This document shows positions 1 through 9,354 of a stretch of 64,000 nt of DNA, piece by piece (within the stretch, counting starts at the first letter, position 1; each line of letters begins with the position of its first letter). The notes beneath the pieces are model-generated. The model saw nothing but the letters and a program-made list of their open reading frames with translations. It searched no databases and had not been told where the DNA came from. Both the position numbers and the translations under genes were made by a program. The stretch spans positions 355,637 to 419,636 of the forward strand of contig NZ_LMQB01000012.1 of the NCBI RefSeq assembly GCF_001424045.1. The letters are read 5' to 3'. Origin of the DNA: Rhizobium sp. Leaf371 (lineage in GTDB: Bacteria; Pseudomonadota; Alphaproteobacteria; Rhizobiales; Rhizobiaceae).

Positions 1-6
1 ACAGAC

Positions 7-1014
7 ATGCCGGCCCTCAACGAATTGACGGATATGATGACCGAAGATCACACGGATCCTGCCGAAACGGCGCAGGACGCAACAGTCGACACCGATGGCG
101 CAACGGATGCTCAGGACAGCGGACCGACGCATTCCGGTTTCGTCGCCATGATCGGCGCCACGAATGCCGGAAAGTCGACGCTGGTCAACCGGCTCGTCGG
201 GGCCAAGGTGTCGATCGTCAGCCACAAGGTGCAGACGACGCGCGCCATCGTGCGCGGCATCGCCATCCACGATCGCGCGCAGATCGTGTTCATGGATACG
301 CCCGGCATCTTCAAGCCGCGCCGCCGCCTCGATCGCGCTATGGTCACCACGGCATGGGGCGGTGCCAAGGACGCGGATTTCATCATGCTGCTGGTCGATA
401 GCGAACGCGGCCTGAAGGGCGATGCGCAGATGATTCTGGAGGGATTGAAGGAGGTCCACCAGCCGAAGATCCTGGTCTTGAACAAGATCGACCAGGTGTC
501 CCGCGACGTGTTGCTGCAGCTGGCCGCCGCCGCTAACGAGGTCGTGTCCTTCGAGCGGACCTTCATGATCTCGGCGCTGACCGGATCCGGCTGCGAGGAT
601 GTCATGGACTATCTGGCGACAACCCTGCCGGAAGGTCCCTGGTACTATCCGGAAGACCAGATTTCCGACCTGCCGATGCGCCAGCTCGCCGCCGAGATCA
701 CCCGCGAAAAGCTGTTTCTGCGCCTGCATCAGGAGCTCCCCTATTCCTCGCATGTGGAAACGGAGGGCTGGGAGGAAAAGAAGGACGGTTCGGTGCGGAT
801 CGAGCAGGTCATCTATGTCGAGCGCGAGAGCCAGAAGAAGATCGCCCTCGGCAAGAATGGCGACGCGATCAAGGCGATATCCATGGCCGCCCGCAAGGAA
901 ATCTCCCAGATTCTCGAACAGCCCGTCCACCTCTTCCTCTTCGTGAAGGTGCGGGAAAACTGGGGCGACGACCCCGAGCGCTTCCGCGAGATGGGCCTCG
1001 AATTCCCCCGCTGA
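7..1014 (+). CDS. era: GTPase Era, 30S ribosome assembly factor
   Basis: Era is a membrane-associated GTPase that binds 16S rRNA during 30S subunit maturation. The 335-residue product has the G1 loop GATNAGKST (about residues 50-58), the switch/G2 segment QTTRA, the G3 motif DTPG and the G4 motif NKID. A C-terminal KH domain carries a GKNG loop. Length and the conserved C-terminal end (WGDDPERFREMGL) fit rhizobial Era. The ATG at 7 gives a longer acidic leader; ATGs at 34 and 37 are equally possible and closer to the usual start. A TGA at 26-28 in another frame may be the end of the upstream gene, expected to be rnc. The next gene is not recO as in relatives, which is the main oddity here. 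Confidence 0.96.
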   Translation: MPALNELTDMMTEDHTDPAETAQDATVDTDGATDAQDSGPTHSGFVAMIGATNAGKSTLVNRLVGAKVSIVSHKVQTTRAIVRGIAIHDRAQIVFMDTPGIFKPRRRLDRAMVTTAWGGAKDADFIMLLVDSERGLKGDAQMILEGLKEVHQPKILVLNKIDQVSRDVLLQLAAAANEVVSFERTFMISALTGSGCEDVMDYLATTLPEGPWYYPEDQISDLPMRQLAAEITREKLFLRLHQELPYSSHVETEGWEEKKDGSVRIEQVIYVERESQKKIALGKNGDAIKAISMAARKEISQILEQPVHLFLFVKVRENWGDDPERFREMGLEFPR

Positions 1015-1131
1015 TCGGCAAAGGCGGAGCGCCGGCACCGATCGGTGAACGCTCCGTCCAGTCCCGCGCCGCTTGCCCCGCCGGAACGCCCATGCCACCT
1101 GCTGTGAGCAATCAGGGACAGGGAGACGGCG

Positions 1132-2133
1132 ATGCCGCAGCTTGTGAACGGTGTTTGGGAAAAGGGCGACGTCGCCGCCAGCGAGATGAAGGGCGGCGCC
1201 TTTCACCGCGAGCCGACCAGCTTCCGCACCTGGATCACGCCCGACGGCAGCCCCGGACCGGACGGCCAGCCGGCGCTCGCGGCCGAGCCCGGCCGCTTCC
1301 AGCTCTTCGTCGCCTATATCTGTCCCTGGGCGTCGCGCACCCTGATGATGCGCAGCATCAAGGGGCTGACCGACATCATCCCCGTCGCCATTTCCGAGCC
1401 GGAACTCGGCGAAAACGGCTGGACCTATGACCCACCCGCAGACGCCGGTCCGCGCGTCGGCCCGGTCCGCCATCAGCACGAACTCTATACCGCGTCCGAC
1501 GCGCGCTTTACCGGCAAGGTTTCGGTACCCGTTCTCTGGGACCGGAAAGAGGGGCGGATCGTCAACAATGAATCCGCCGATATCCTGCGCATTCTCAACG
1601 GCGCCTTCGACGGCATCACCGGCGACCGACGCGATCTCTATCCGGCGCATCTCAGGCCCGAGATCGATCGCTGGAACGCTGCCATCTACGACACGCTCAA
1701 CAACGGCGTCTACCGCGCCGGCTTCGCCCGGACGCAATCCGCCTATGAGGACGCCGTCACCTCCGTCTTCGCGACCCTGGATCGGCTCGACGCGCATCTC
1801 GCCCGTAATCGCTACATTGCCGGGCAACACCTGACAGAGGCCGATATTCGTCTCTTCGTGACGCTGGTGCGCTTCGACGCCGCCTATCACGGCGCGTTCA
1901 AATGCAATCTGCGCCGCATCGCGGACTATGCGCATCTCCAGGCCTATCTCCGCGACATCTACCAGTGGCCGGGCGTGGCGGAGACGGTGCGGGTCGATCA
2001 CATCAAGCGCGGCTATTATTCCATCGCCCACATCAACCCCACGGGCGTCGTCCCTCTCGGGCCCGATCTCGATTTCGCAAGCCCCCACGGGCGGGACGGA
2101 TTGCCGAGCGCAGGGATCGCCGGGCACGGCTGA
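1132..2133 (+). CDS. Xi-class glutathione S-transferase (glutathionyl-hydroquinone reductase)
   Basis: The enzyme family reduces glutathionyl-hydroquinones with glutathione and is cytosolic. The 333-residue protein has the family's catalytic segment with Cys64 in YICPWASRT, followed by the long insertion typical of the xi class and an all-helical C-terminal GST domain (roughly residues 165-300) ending in a conserved HINPTG segment. The start is supported by GGGAG six bases upstream of the ATG. It lies 117 bp after era on the same strand. Family assignment is firm; the physiological substrate is not known from sequence. Confidence 0.92.
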   Translation: MPQLVNGVWEKGDVAASEMKGGAFHREPTSFRTWITPDGSPGPDGQPALAAEPGRFQLFVAYICPWASRTLMMRSIKGLTDIIPVAISEPELGENGWTYDPPADAGPRVGPVRHQHELYTASDARFTGKVSVPVLWDRKEGRIVNNESADILRILNGAFDGITGDRRDLYPAHLRPEIDRWNAAIYDTLNNGVYRAGFARTQSAYEDAVTSVFATLDRLDAHLARNRYIAGQHLTEADIRLFVTLVRFDAAYHGAFKCNLRRIADYAHLQAYLRDIYQWPGVAETVRVDHIKRGYYSIAHINPTGVVPLGPDLDFASPHGRDGLPSAGIAGHG

Positions 2134-2247
2134 AGTCTCAGCGCGTCCTCCCCCCGTCTTGGCTTGGCGTCTTGGCTCTCGGCGTCTTGGCGTTCCCGTC
2201 CGATCTCTCTATGGTCCGCGCGACTCGCAAACAGGAGATCGCGCCTC

Positions 2248-4566
2248 ATGTCCCAGCCCGCACAGACGACCCCGCGGACGGCTCCGCCGATTGCACTGCT
2301 GATCGCGCAGGAGATCAAGGCGACGCAGGCCCAGGTCGTCTCCGCCGTGGAGCTGCTGGATGGCGGCGCGACCGTGCCGTTCATCGCCCGCTACCGCAAG
2401 GAAGTCACCGGCGGCCTCGACGACACGCAGCTGCGCACGCTCGCCGAACGGCTGGTCTATCTGCGCGAGCTGGAGGCCCGCCGAAATTCCATCGTCGAAT
2501 CGATCCGCGGCCAGGACAAGTTGACCGACGAGCTCGAACGCAAGATTGCCGCGGTCACGACCAAGGCGGAGCTTGAGGATATCTACCTTCCCTACAAGCC
2601 GAAGCGCCGGACCAAGGCCGAGATCGCCCGCGAGAAGGGGCTCGGACCGCTGGCCGACGCCATTCTGCTCGATCGTCGCATCCCGCCCGCAGACCGTGCC
2701 GCTTCGTTTCTCTCTGCGGATGTGCCGGATGTGAAGGCGGCGCTCGAAGGCGCGCGCGACATCGTTGCCGAAGGCATCGTGGAGAATGCCGACCTGCTCG
2801 GCCGGCTGCGCGGCCATATGCGCAGCGGCGCTTTTCTCCGGGCGAAGGTCGTGGCCGGCAAGGAAGCGGCGGGCGCGAAATTCTCCGACTATTTCGACCA
2901 TTCCGAACGCTGGGCAACGGCCCCCGGTCACCGGGCGCTCGCCATGCTGCGCGGCTGGAACGAGGAGATTCTCTCGGTCGAGATCGTCGTGGACGAGGCC
3001 GATCCGTCTCCCGTCAAGCCGGTCGAAAGCATCATGGCCGCCGCCCTCCAGCTCGGCAGCCTGCCCGGTGACCAATGGCTGATGGAGGTCATCCGCTGGA
3101 CCTGGCGCGTCAAGCTTTCGACGTCGCTGTCGCTCGACCTGATGCGCGAACTGCGCGAGCGGGCGGAGGAGGAAGCGATCCACGTCTTCGCGCGCAACCT
3201 GAAAGACCTGCTGCTGGCGGCCCCCGCCGGCTCCCGCGCGACGATGGGTCTCGACCCCGGCATCCGCACGGGCGTCAAGGTTGCCGTGGTCGATGGCACC
3301 GGCAAGCTGCTGGAAACCACGACGGTCTATCCGTTTCCGCCGAAGAACGACGTGCGCGGCGCGCAAGTCGAGATGGCAAGGCTTGTCGCCCGCCACAAGG
3401 TGGAGCTGATCTCCATCGGCAACGGCACCGGCAGTCGGGAGACCGAGCGGCTGGTGGCCGACATGCTGGCGACGCTGAGCGGGCCAAAGCCCACCAAGGT
3501 CATCGTGTCCGAGGCCGGCGCCTCGATCTACTCGGCCTCGCAGGCGGCAGCCGACGAGTTTCCCTCGCTCGACGTTTCCCTGCGCGGTGCCGTCTCCATC
3601 GCCCGCCGGCTGCAGGACCCGCTGGCCGAACTCGTCAAGATCGAGCCGAAGTCGATCGGCGTCGGGCAGTACCAGCACGATGTCGATCAGGGTCGCCTGA
3701 GCCGGTCGCTGGATGCCGTGGTGGAAGATGCGGTGAACGCCGTCGGTGTCGATCTGAACACGGCATCCGCGCCGCTCCTGTCGCGCGTCTCCGGCCTCAG
3801 CCGTTCGACGGCCGAGGCGATCGTCGCGCACCGCGATGCGATCGGCCCCTTCAAGACCCGCACGGAACTGAAGACCGTGCCGCGCCTCGGCGCGCGCACC
3901 TTCGAGCAATGCGCCGGCTTCCTGCGCATCCCCGGTGGCAAGGAGCCGCTCGACGCGTCCTCGGTCCATCCGGAAGCCTATGGAATCGCGAAAAAGATCA
4001 TCTCCGCCTGCGGCCGCGATGTCCGCACGGTGATGGGCGACTCGCAGCTCCTGAAGTCGCTCGACCCCAAGGTCTTCGTGGACGACCGCTTCGGCCTGCC
4101 GACCATCCGCGACATCCTGTCGGAACTGGAGAAGCCCGGCCGCGACCCTCGCCCGAGCTTCAAGACGGCGACGTTTGCCGACGGCATCGACGACATCAAG
4201 GACCTGAAACCCGGAATGCTGCTGGAGGGCACGGTGACCAATGTCGCGGCCTTCGGCGCTTTCGTGGATATCGGCGTCCATCAGGACGGGCTGGTCCACG
4301 TGTCGCAACTCGCCGACCGCTTCGTCAAGGATCCGCATGAGGTGGTGAAGGCGGGCGACGTGGTGAAGGTCCGCGTGACGGAGGTGGACGTGCTGCGCAA
4401 GCGCATCGGGCTCACCATGCGCAAGGATGGCGGCGAGGCGAGCGGCCGGCCGGCGTCCTCTCCGGCGCCGCGGGCGGACCACCGCCCGATGAAGCAGGAG
4501 AAGCTGCAGGCTCCGGCCACCGGCGCACTGGGCGAGGCGCTGCTGCGCGCCACGAAACGCAAATAG
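2248..4566 (+). CDS. tex: Tex family RNA-binding protein (YqgF/HhH/S1)
   Basis: Tex is a cytosolic nucleic-acid-binding protein linked to transcription and RNA quality control. The 772-residue product shows the full architecture: a helical N-terminal region (about 1-190), a YqgF/RNase H-like domain starting near residue 330 ([17 protein letters not shown]), helix-hairpin-helix motifs near 500-550 and an S1 domain near 650-725 ([18 protein letters not shown]). A basic, low-complexity tail follows. The ATG at 2248 is preferred over earlier in-frame starts because AGGAG precedes it and the protein then begins where Tex homologues begin. It follows the GST gene by 114 bp on the same strand. Confidence 0.95.
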   Translation: MSQPAQTTPRTAPPIALLIAQEIKATQAQVVSAVELLDGGATVPFIARYRKEVTGGLDDTQLRTLAERLVYLRELEARRNSIVESIRGQDKLTDELERKIAAVTTKAELEDIYLPYKPKRRTKAEIAREKGLGPLADAILLDRRIPPADRAASFLSADVPDVKAALEGARDIVAEGIVENADLLGRLRGHMRSGAFLRAKVVAGKEAAGAKFSDYFDHSERWATAPGHRALAMLRGWNEEILSVEIVVDEADPSPVKPVESIMAAALQLGSLPGDQWLMEVIRWTWRVKLSTSLSLDLMRELRERAEEEAIHVFARNLKDLLLAAPAGSRATMGLDPGIRTGVKVAVVDGTGKLLETTTVYPFPPKNDVRGAQVEMARLVARHKVELISIGNGTGSRETERLVADMLATLSGPKPTKVIVSEAGASIYSASQAAADEFPSLDVSLRGAVSIARRLQDPLAELVKIEPKSIGVGQYQHDVDQGRLSRSLDAVVEDAVNAVGVDLNTASAPLLSRVSGLSRSTAEAIVAHRDAIGPFKTRTELKTVPRLGARTFEQCAGFLRIPGGKEPLDASSVHPEAYGIAKKIISACGRDVRTVMGDSQLLKSLDPKVFVDDRFGLPTIRDILSELEKPGRDPRPSFKTATFADGIDDIKDLKPGMLLEGTVTNVAAFGAFVDIGVHQDGLVHVSQLADRFVKDPHEVVKAGDVVKVRVTEVDVLRKRIGLTMRKDGGEASGRPASSPAPRADHRPMKQEKLQAPATGALGEALLRATKRK

Positions 4567-4672
4567 GCAAGGCGATCCGCCGTTCGCCGGACGGGTCATC
4601 CTTCGCGGGATGTCTTGTCAGCAGGCGGCGCGCGCTGCATACCTGCGGCAAAGATCAACGGAGAGGCATGGC

Positions 4673-5668
4673 ATGGCGGTACTTGTAACGGGTGGTGGCG
4701 GCTACATCGGCAGCCATATGGTCTGGGCTCTGCAGGAAGCGGGCGAGGAGGTGGTCGTCATCGACCGGCTTTCGACGGGGTTTCGCTGGGCGATCTCGCC
4801 CGAAGCGCGCTTTTATGAAGGCGACATCGCCGACGCTGCGCTGCTGGCGCGAATTTTCTCTGAAAACGCCGTCGATGCCGTGATCCACTTCGCCGGCTCG
4901 ATCGTCGTGCCCGACAGCGTCAGCGACCCGCTCGGCTATTACGAGAACAACACCGTCAAGTCGCGTGCCCTGATCGAGAGCGTCGTGAAGGCCGGCATTC
5001 CGCACTTCGTCTTTTCCTCGACCGCGGCCGTCTACGGCACGCCGGATGTGCTGGAGCCCGTGACCGAAACGATGCCGCTGCGCCCGGAATCGCCCTATGG
5101 CTCGTCCAAGCTGATGACGGAGATCATGCTGCGCGATGCCGCCGCGGCCCATGATCTCACCTATACCGTGCTGCGCTATTTCAACGTCGCCGGTGCCGAT
5201 CCGAAAGGCCGGTCGGGTCAATCCTCCAAGACATCGACGCATCTGATCAAGATCGCCTGCGCCGTGGCGCTCGGCAAGCGCGCCTCCATGAACGTCTTCG
5301 GAACGGACTATCCGACGCCCGACGGCACCTGCGTGCGTGATTACATCCATGTGTGGGATCTCGTCCAGGCGCATTTGAAAGCGCTGCAGCGGATGCGCGC
5401 AGGCGGCGGATCGCTTGTTGCCAATTGCGGCTATGGGCACGGATTCTCCGTTCTGGAGGTGCTCGACACGGTCAAACGTGTTCACGGCTCCGACTTTTCG
5501 GTCGAATTTGCCGGCCGGCGGGCAGGGGACCCCGCCATGATCGTCGCCAATCCGGCGCTCGCAATGCAGGAACTCGGCTGGACGCCGCAATATGACGATC
5601 TCGACGTGATCGTTCGGGATGCGCTCAACTGGGAGGATCGTCTCTCGCGCAGAAACGCGACCGAGTGA
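4673..5668 (+). CDS. galE: UDP-glucose 4-epimerase
   Basis: GalE interconverts UDP-glucose and UDP-galactose in the cytosol. The 331-residue SDR protein has the NAD-binding motif GGGGYIGSH at the N-terminus and the catalytic Tyr142-x3-Lys146 in YGSSK, with STAAVYG supplying the serine/threonine. The ATG at 4673 is chosen because GGAGAGG lies 6-12 bases upstream; a longer in-frame start at 4610 adds residues unlike the family. As the first gene of the EPS locus it would supply the galactose donor for the ExoY-like starter enzyme. This subtype (SSTAAVYG, CVRDYIHV) is the one usually linked to rhizobial polysaccharides. Another UDP-hexose epimerase specificity cannot be excluded. Confidence 0.9.
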   Translation: MAVLVTGGGGYIGSHMVWALQEAGEEVVVIDRLSTGFRWAISPEARFYEGDIADAALLARIFSENAVDAVIHFAGSIVVPDSVSDPLGYYENNTVKSRALIESVVKAGIPHFVFSSTAAVYGTPDVLEPVTETMPLRPESPYGSSKLMTEIMLRDAAAAHDLTYTVLRYFNVAGADPKGRSGQSSKTSTHLIKIACAVALGKRASMNVFGTDYPTPDGTCVRDYIHVWDLVQAHLKALQRMRAGGGSLVANCGYGHGFSVLEVLDTVKRVHGSDFSVEFAGRRAGDPAMIVANPALAMQELGWTPQYDDLDVIVRDALNWEDRLSRRNATE

Positions 5669-5793
5669 CTTGTTGAACGGCCGTCTTCGCGTTAGGGCTT
5701 GCTGCGCTGCAGCATTTTGGCTGCCGGATACTTTACGACACGGCGAATGTGTCGGGCGAGCTCTCGTTCCTCCTGTGTAGAGAAGGTTTCACA

Positions 5794-6957
5794 ATGAAAA
5801 TAGCGGTCGCCGGTCTCGGCTACGTCGGGATTTCCAACGCCATGCTGCTGGCGCAGCACAATGAGGTCGTTGCCTACGATACCAATATCGACAAGGTCAA
5901 TCTTTTGAATGCCGGGAAGTCTCCGATCGTTGATGCGGAAGTCTCGGACTATCTGGGTCGCGGACTGAATTTCCGGGCGACGGGCGACAAGACGGACGCC
6001 TATGCCGGCGCCGATTACGTCGTGGTCGCAACCCCGACCAACTACGACACGTCGACCAATCACTTCGACACGCGCTCGGTCGAAGCTGCGATTGCGGATG
6101 TGCTGTCGGTCAATCCGGATGCCGTCATCGTCATCAAGTCGACGATCCCGGTCGGATACACGAAGCGGCTGCAGGAATCGCTCGGACGCGAGAGCGTCAT
6201 CTTCTCGCCGGAGTTCCTGCGCGAAGGCAAGGCGCTCTACGACAATCTCCACCCGTCGCGCATCGTGGTCGGCGAGCGGTCGGAACGCGCCCGGATCTTT
6301 GCCGAGCTGCTCCTGCAGGGCGCGATCAAGAAGGATGTGAAGATCCTTCTGACCGATTCCAGCGAGGCAGAGGCGATCAAGCTGTTTTCCAACACCTACC
6401 TCGCCATGCGCGTTGCCTATTTCAACGAGCTGGACACCTATTCCGAGATGCACGGCCTGGATGCCCGCCAGATCATCGACGGCGTCGGGCTCGATCCGCG
6501 CATCGGAACGCACTACAATAATCCGTCCTTCGGCTATGGCGGCTACTGCCTGCCCAAGGACACCAAGCAGCTTCTGGCGAACTACGATGCCGTTCCGCAA
6601 TCGCTGATCGGTGCCATCGTCACGGCCAACACGGTCCGCAAGGACTTCATTGCCGACAGCATCCTGCGGCGCGATCCCAAGCGGGTCGGCATCTATCGCC
6701 TCGTGATGAAGACGGGATCCGACAATTTTCGCGATTCGTCCATTCAGGGCATCATGAAGCGCCTGAAGGCCAAGGGCATCGAGGTCGTCGTCTATGAGCC
6801 CTCCCTGCCGGGCACGGAGTTCTTCAAGTCGCCTCTGATCTCGGACCTCTCGGTCTTCAAGTCGACCTGCGACGTGATCGTCGCCAACCGCAACACGGCC
6901 GATCTCGCCGATGTCGCGGAGAAGGTCTACACGCGCGATCTCTTCGGGGCGGACTAA
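5794..6957 (+). CDS. ugd: UDP-glucose 6-dehydrogenase (short Ugd type)
   Basis: Ugd oxidises UDP-glucose to UDP-glucuronate with two NAD+. The 387-residue protein matches the short enterobacterial-type Ugd (about 388 residues) rather than the longer rhizobial RkpK type. It begins with the Rossmann motif AVAGLGYVG, contains the conserved [10 protein letters not shown] and GVGLDPRIG segments, and carries the catalytic cysteine near residue 252 in [12 protein letters not shown]. The start at 5794 is preferred because the protein then begins directly with the Rossmann strand. It follows galE on the same strand. With lpsL (44874) it would feed UDP-GlcA and UDP-GalA into the polymer. Confidence 0.93.
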   Translation: MKIAVAGLGYVGISNAMLLAQHNEVVAYDTNIDKVNLLNAGKSPIVDAEVSDYLGRGLNFRATGDKTDAYAGADYVVVATPTNYDTSTNHFDTRSVEAAIADVLSVNPDAVIVIKSTIPVGYTKRLQESLGRESVIFSPEFLREGKALYDNLHPSRIVVGERSERARIFAELLLQGAIKKDVKILLTDSSEAEAIKLFSNTYLAMRVAYFNELDTYSEMHGLDARQIIDGVGLDPRIGTHYNNPSFGYGGYCLPKDTKQLLANYDAVPQSLIGAIVTANTVRKDFIADSILRRDPKRVGIYRLVMKTGSDNFRDSSIQGIMKRLKAKGIEVVVYEPSLPGTEFFKSPLISDLSVFKSTCDVIVANRNTADLADVAEKVYTRDLFGAD

Positions 6958-7058
6958 CGACTGATGGCCGATGGCCGACGGTTTCGACCGTCGGCGTCGA
7001 TCTCAAGCCGAGCGGGGCCGACCAGGCGCCGGCCCTCTCGGCAGGCCTTCGAATGCGG

Positions 7059-7241
7059 TCAGAATCGGGCCGCATCCGACGGTCCGTCCGGCCATTTCGC
7101 CGTCGAATCCATCATGGCCGTTTCGCTCAGGCTTCCCGCTGTTGCGGTCTGGTAGAGGGCGAGTCCACCCTGAATGAGGACGGCCCAGAGGGCGATCGAA
7201 ATACCGAATGCGGCGGACAAGCTCTTAAATCGCAAGGACAT
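7059..7241 (-). CDS. Small predicted membrane protein (60 aa), unknown function
   Basis: I do not recognise this protein. It has a short basic N-terminus, one hydrophobic helix (about residues 10-32) and a polar C-terminal tail. A consensus Shine-Dalgarno (AGGAGG) sits five bases upstream of the ATG on the minus strand, which makes it a credible gene despite its size. It lies between ugd and the exoY-like gene and is divergent from the latter. Rhizobia encode a small inner-membrane EPS repressor (ExoX) next to exoY; the position is suggestive, but ExoX is longer and no shared motif is visible, so that link is speculation. Confidence 0.6.
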   Translation of the reverse strand: MSLRFKSLSAAFGISIALWAVLIQGGLALYQTATAGSLSETAMMDSTAKWPDGPSDAARF

Positions 7242-7608
7242 ATGTGCCTCCTGTGTTGAGCCGAGGCTACGGTTTCGACCCTACGGAGCCGTTAATCCGC
7301 CAACTGTCCGTCAATCTTCTCAAGGGCTTGGTGAAATCTGCCTGAAGCAAAACGAGAAGATTTTACGCATCTCACGCCTCAAACGCGTCTTTCCATGCAT
7401 TCGCCGCATATCGTCCTCACGGTCACCATGTTTTTGATCGATTGAGTGGGCGCACATCGCCGGAAAACCTGGAAAGCCAGGACCGAGCTATGCGCCAGAC
7501 GCATGGCAGCTGCCCGTAGTTAATAGAATGTCTAATTGGCGATGACAGATGGTTGATTATGAGGCATATTGCGATGCAACATGAGATGGCAACATTTTGG
7601 AGGCCTGC
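7242..7608. promoter_or_regulatory. Divergent intergenic region upstream of the exoY-like gene
   Basis: This 367 bp gap separates the 60-residue membrane protein from the exoY-like gene and must hold promoters for both. No ORF in it looks coding. Its right end is A/T-richer and contains a direct repeat of GCAACAT at 7576-7582 and 7589-7595 (13-bp period, 14-33 bases before the exoY ATG). The same heptamer occurs in other promoter gaps of this locus. A ribosome binding site GGAGG at 7599-7603 sets the exoY start at 7609. Confidence 0.5.
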
Positions 7609-8310
7609 ATGAAGGACTATGGTACGATGACCTATGCCGATGCAGCAACGATTTCCCGCGCTGCCCTGAACAAGGGCTCGGTCGCGGACGTGCAGAGCGG
7701 TAAGGCAGCGCACTTCGCTGCCAAGCGGGCGCTGGACATCGCGGTATCCTTGACGGCGCTGACGCTCCTGCTCCCGCTCTTCCTGCTTGTGTGCATTGCG
7801 ATCCGGCTGGAAAGCCCGGGTTCGCCGATCTTCTCCCAGGTTCGCTGGGGCGTGAACGGCAAGCGGATCCGGATCTACAAGTTCCGGAGCATGCGGACGG
7901 ACCTCTGCGACACCACCGGCGTCGCACAGACCACCAAGAACGACCCCCGGATCACGCGCCTCGGCGCCATTCTGCGCAAGACGAGCATCGATGAGCTGCC
8001 GCAGCTCCTGAACGTTCTTCTCGGCCAGATGTCTCTGGTTGGCCCGCGTTGCCACGCCATCGGCATGCTGGCTGCGGATCGTCTCTATGAGGATCTGGTG
8101 CCGCACTACCATAACCGCCACATGGTCAAGCCCGGCCTGACCGGCCTCGCACAGGTTCGCGGCCTCCGCGGCCCGACAACGGACCCGGTCAAGGCCCGTG
8201 CGCGCATCGCCTGCGACATCTATTATGTTCACAACTTCACCTTCTGGATGGATGTGAACATCATTGTGAAGACGGCATGGTCCGAACTGCGCGGCGGCAC
8301 GGGCTTCTGA
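7609..8310 (+). CDS. exoY: Undecaprenyl-phosphate hexose-1-phosphate transferase (ExoY-like EPS initiator)
   Basis: This family transfers a sugar-1-phosphate, galactose in S. meliloti ExoY, from UDP-sugar to undecaprenyl phosphate at the inner membrane, starting the repeat unit. The 233-residue protein has one N-terminal hydrophobic segment (about 40-60) and the bacterial sugar transferase core: KFRSMRTD, then [17 protein letters not shown] with the catalytic Asp-Glu, then SLVGPR and [10 protein letters not shown]. The ATG at 7609 is selected by GGAGG five bases upstream. A strong terminator follows at 8356. The symbol is by family; whether glucose or galactose is loaded cannot be read from sequence, although galE nearby favours galactose. 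Confidence 0.9.
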   Translation: MKDYGTMTYADAATISRAALNKGSVADVQSGKAAHFAAKRALDIAVSLTALTLLLPLFLLVCIAIRLESPGSPIFSQVRWGVNGKRIRIYKFRSMRTDLCDTTGVAQTTKNDPRITRLGAILRKTSIDELPQLLNVLLGQMSLVGPRCHAIGMLAADRLYEDLVPHYHNRHMVKPGLTGLAQVRGLRGPTTDPVKARARIACDIYYVHNFTFWMDVNIIVKTAWSELRGGTGF

Positions 8311-8355
8311 TCGACCCCCACTCATCGACCTCATCCGGTCGATCCGAATTTGACG

Positions 8356-8396
8356 AACCGCAGCGATCGAAGGATCGGCTGCGGTTTTTCTGTTTT
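8356..8396 (+). terminator. Rho-independent terminator after exoY
   Basis: The stem pairs AACCGCAGC-GATC with GATCGGCTGCGGTT (one bulged base) around a GAAG loop and is followed by TTTTTCTGTTTT. It lies 45 bp after the exoY stop and before the convergent gene that ends at 8548. Confidence 0.85.
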
Positions 8397-8429
8397 CGGA
8401 GTCGAGGGGCCGAGACGTCTGCGTCACTG

Positions 8430-8462
8430 GCGCAGGAAGGGGAGGCGCAGGAAGGGGAGGCG
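8430..8462. repeat. Short tandem repeat, two copies of a 15-bp unit
   Basis: Two adjacent copies of GCAGGAAGGGGAGGC lie in the 237 bp gap between exoY and the convergent gene ending at 8548. No function is apparent. The rest of that gap beyond the terminator holds nothing recognisable. Confidence 0.6.
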
Positions 8463-8547
8463 ACGGTCGTGGTGCACCCTCTCCGCGGACCTCGCGTGAA
8501 ACCGCAAGCGCACGCCCCGCTTGGCGTGGCGGGGAGCGTTCCGCGTC

Positions 8548-9228
8548 TCAGTTCTTCGGAAGGTCGATCCCGGTCGAGGCGATCAGCTCCTGCAGGGCGG
8601 GACTGGGCGAGAGCAGGACCTTGGGCTTCATGGCTTTGAAATAGGCGTCGTAGGCGACGATGTCGGCTCTTGCCGCCGGCTCGGCCGCCTTGATCGCAAC
8701 GCGCGACATCCTGTTCCACATATCGATGCGGCCGATCAGCGTCGTGGTTTCCACCGGCGAGAGCTGCTGCGACCGCATCATCGCCGTGGCAATATCGGCC
8801 GTGGAGGCATCACTGGCCCAACGGACGATCGCCAGACGAAGCCACAGGCCGCCGTCTGTGGGAAAACAGGTCAACCCACGCGTCGCAAACGCGCCGGCCT
8901 GGACAAGCGCCTTCTGCCATTTGGCGGGGTCTGTCGATGCGGTGTTCAGCCGGTCCAGCGTGTAGAACCGCGTCGTCATCACGGCCGTGACGACGTCATA
9001 GCGACAGGGGATGTCCACAGCGTCCATCTTGTCCAGCAAGGTCTCGATATAGTCGGCGCTCACCGGCTTGCCGTCCTCGATGAGTTGCGCGGCGTAGAGC
9101 AGGTCGTAGGAGCGAACCGTGGTCTGCAATTGCGCAATGGAGCCAGCCAGAAACAGCAATGGCACGGGGACAAACAAGAGCATCCTGAGCGGAAAGCCCA
9201 TTCTTGCCCTCGGCGTCCTCGTCGTCAT
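8548..9228 (-). CDS. Single-pass membrane-anchored periplasmic protein, unknown
   Basis: I do not recognise the family. The 226-residue product has a basic N-terminus, one hydrophobic helix (about residues 14-33) and a helical, mostly polar domain predicted outside the membrane, with two cysteines (in IPCRYD and LTCFPT) that could form a disulphide. The ATG at 9228 is one option; an ATG at 9201 has a GAGGG-like site ahead of it and would start just before the helix. It lies downstream of the secreted protein gene and OPX on the same strand, but a terminator at 9298-9329 suggests its own promoter in the short gap. The setting implies a role in EPS assembly; that is inference only. Confidence 0.6.
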   Translation of the reverse strand: MTTRTPRARMGFPLRMLLFVPVPLLFLAGSIAQLQTTVRSYDLLYAAQLIEDGKPVSADYIETLLDKMDAVDIPCRYDVVTAVMTTRFYTLDRLNTASTDPAKWQKALVQAGAFATRGLTCFPTDGGLWLRLAIVRWASDASTADIATAMMRSQQLSPVETTTLIGRIDMWNRMSRVAIKAAEPAARADIVAYDAYFKAMKPKVLLSPSPALQELIASTGIDLPKN

Positions 9229-9285
9229 GCCTGAATACCCGTTTTGCAAAAGGGCTATTGAAAACGCCCTGCTTAAAAATGCTTG

Positions 9286-9329
9286 TTCAAAATAAAAAAC
9301 GCCGCACGTTTGAAAAAACGTCCGGCGTT
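9286..9329 (-). terminator. Rho-independent terminator after the secreted protein gene
   Basis: Read on the minus strand, AACGCCGGACG pairs with CGTGCGGCGTT around a TTTTTTCAAA loop and is followed directly by a run of T (TTTTTATTTTG). It lies 26 bp after the stop of the gene at 9355-10182. Confidence 0.85.
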
Positions 9330-9354
9330 CTCATATTTCAAGACTCTTGAGAAA

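Noticed and set aside
1014-1131. Integration site or mobile element edge next to era
   Set aside because: No direct repeat, tRNA fragment, integrase or transposase remnant is visible here or at the recO side, so an island boundary cannot be placed.
2209-4599. A 796-codon open frame antisense to tex
   Set aside because: The translation is Arg/His/Gly-rich without any domain, and the plus strand encodes a full Tex protein. Long antisense frames are expected in high-GC DNA.
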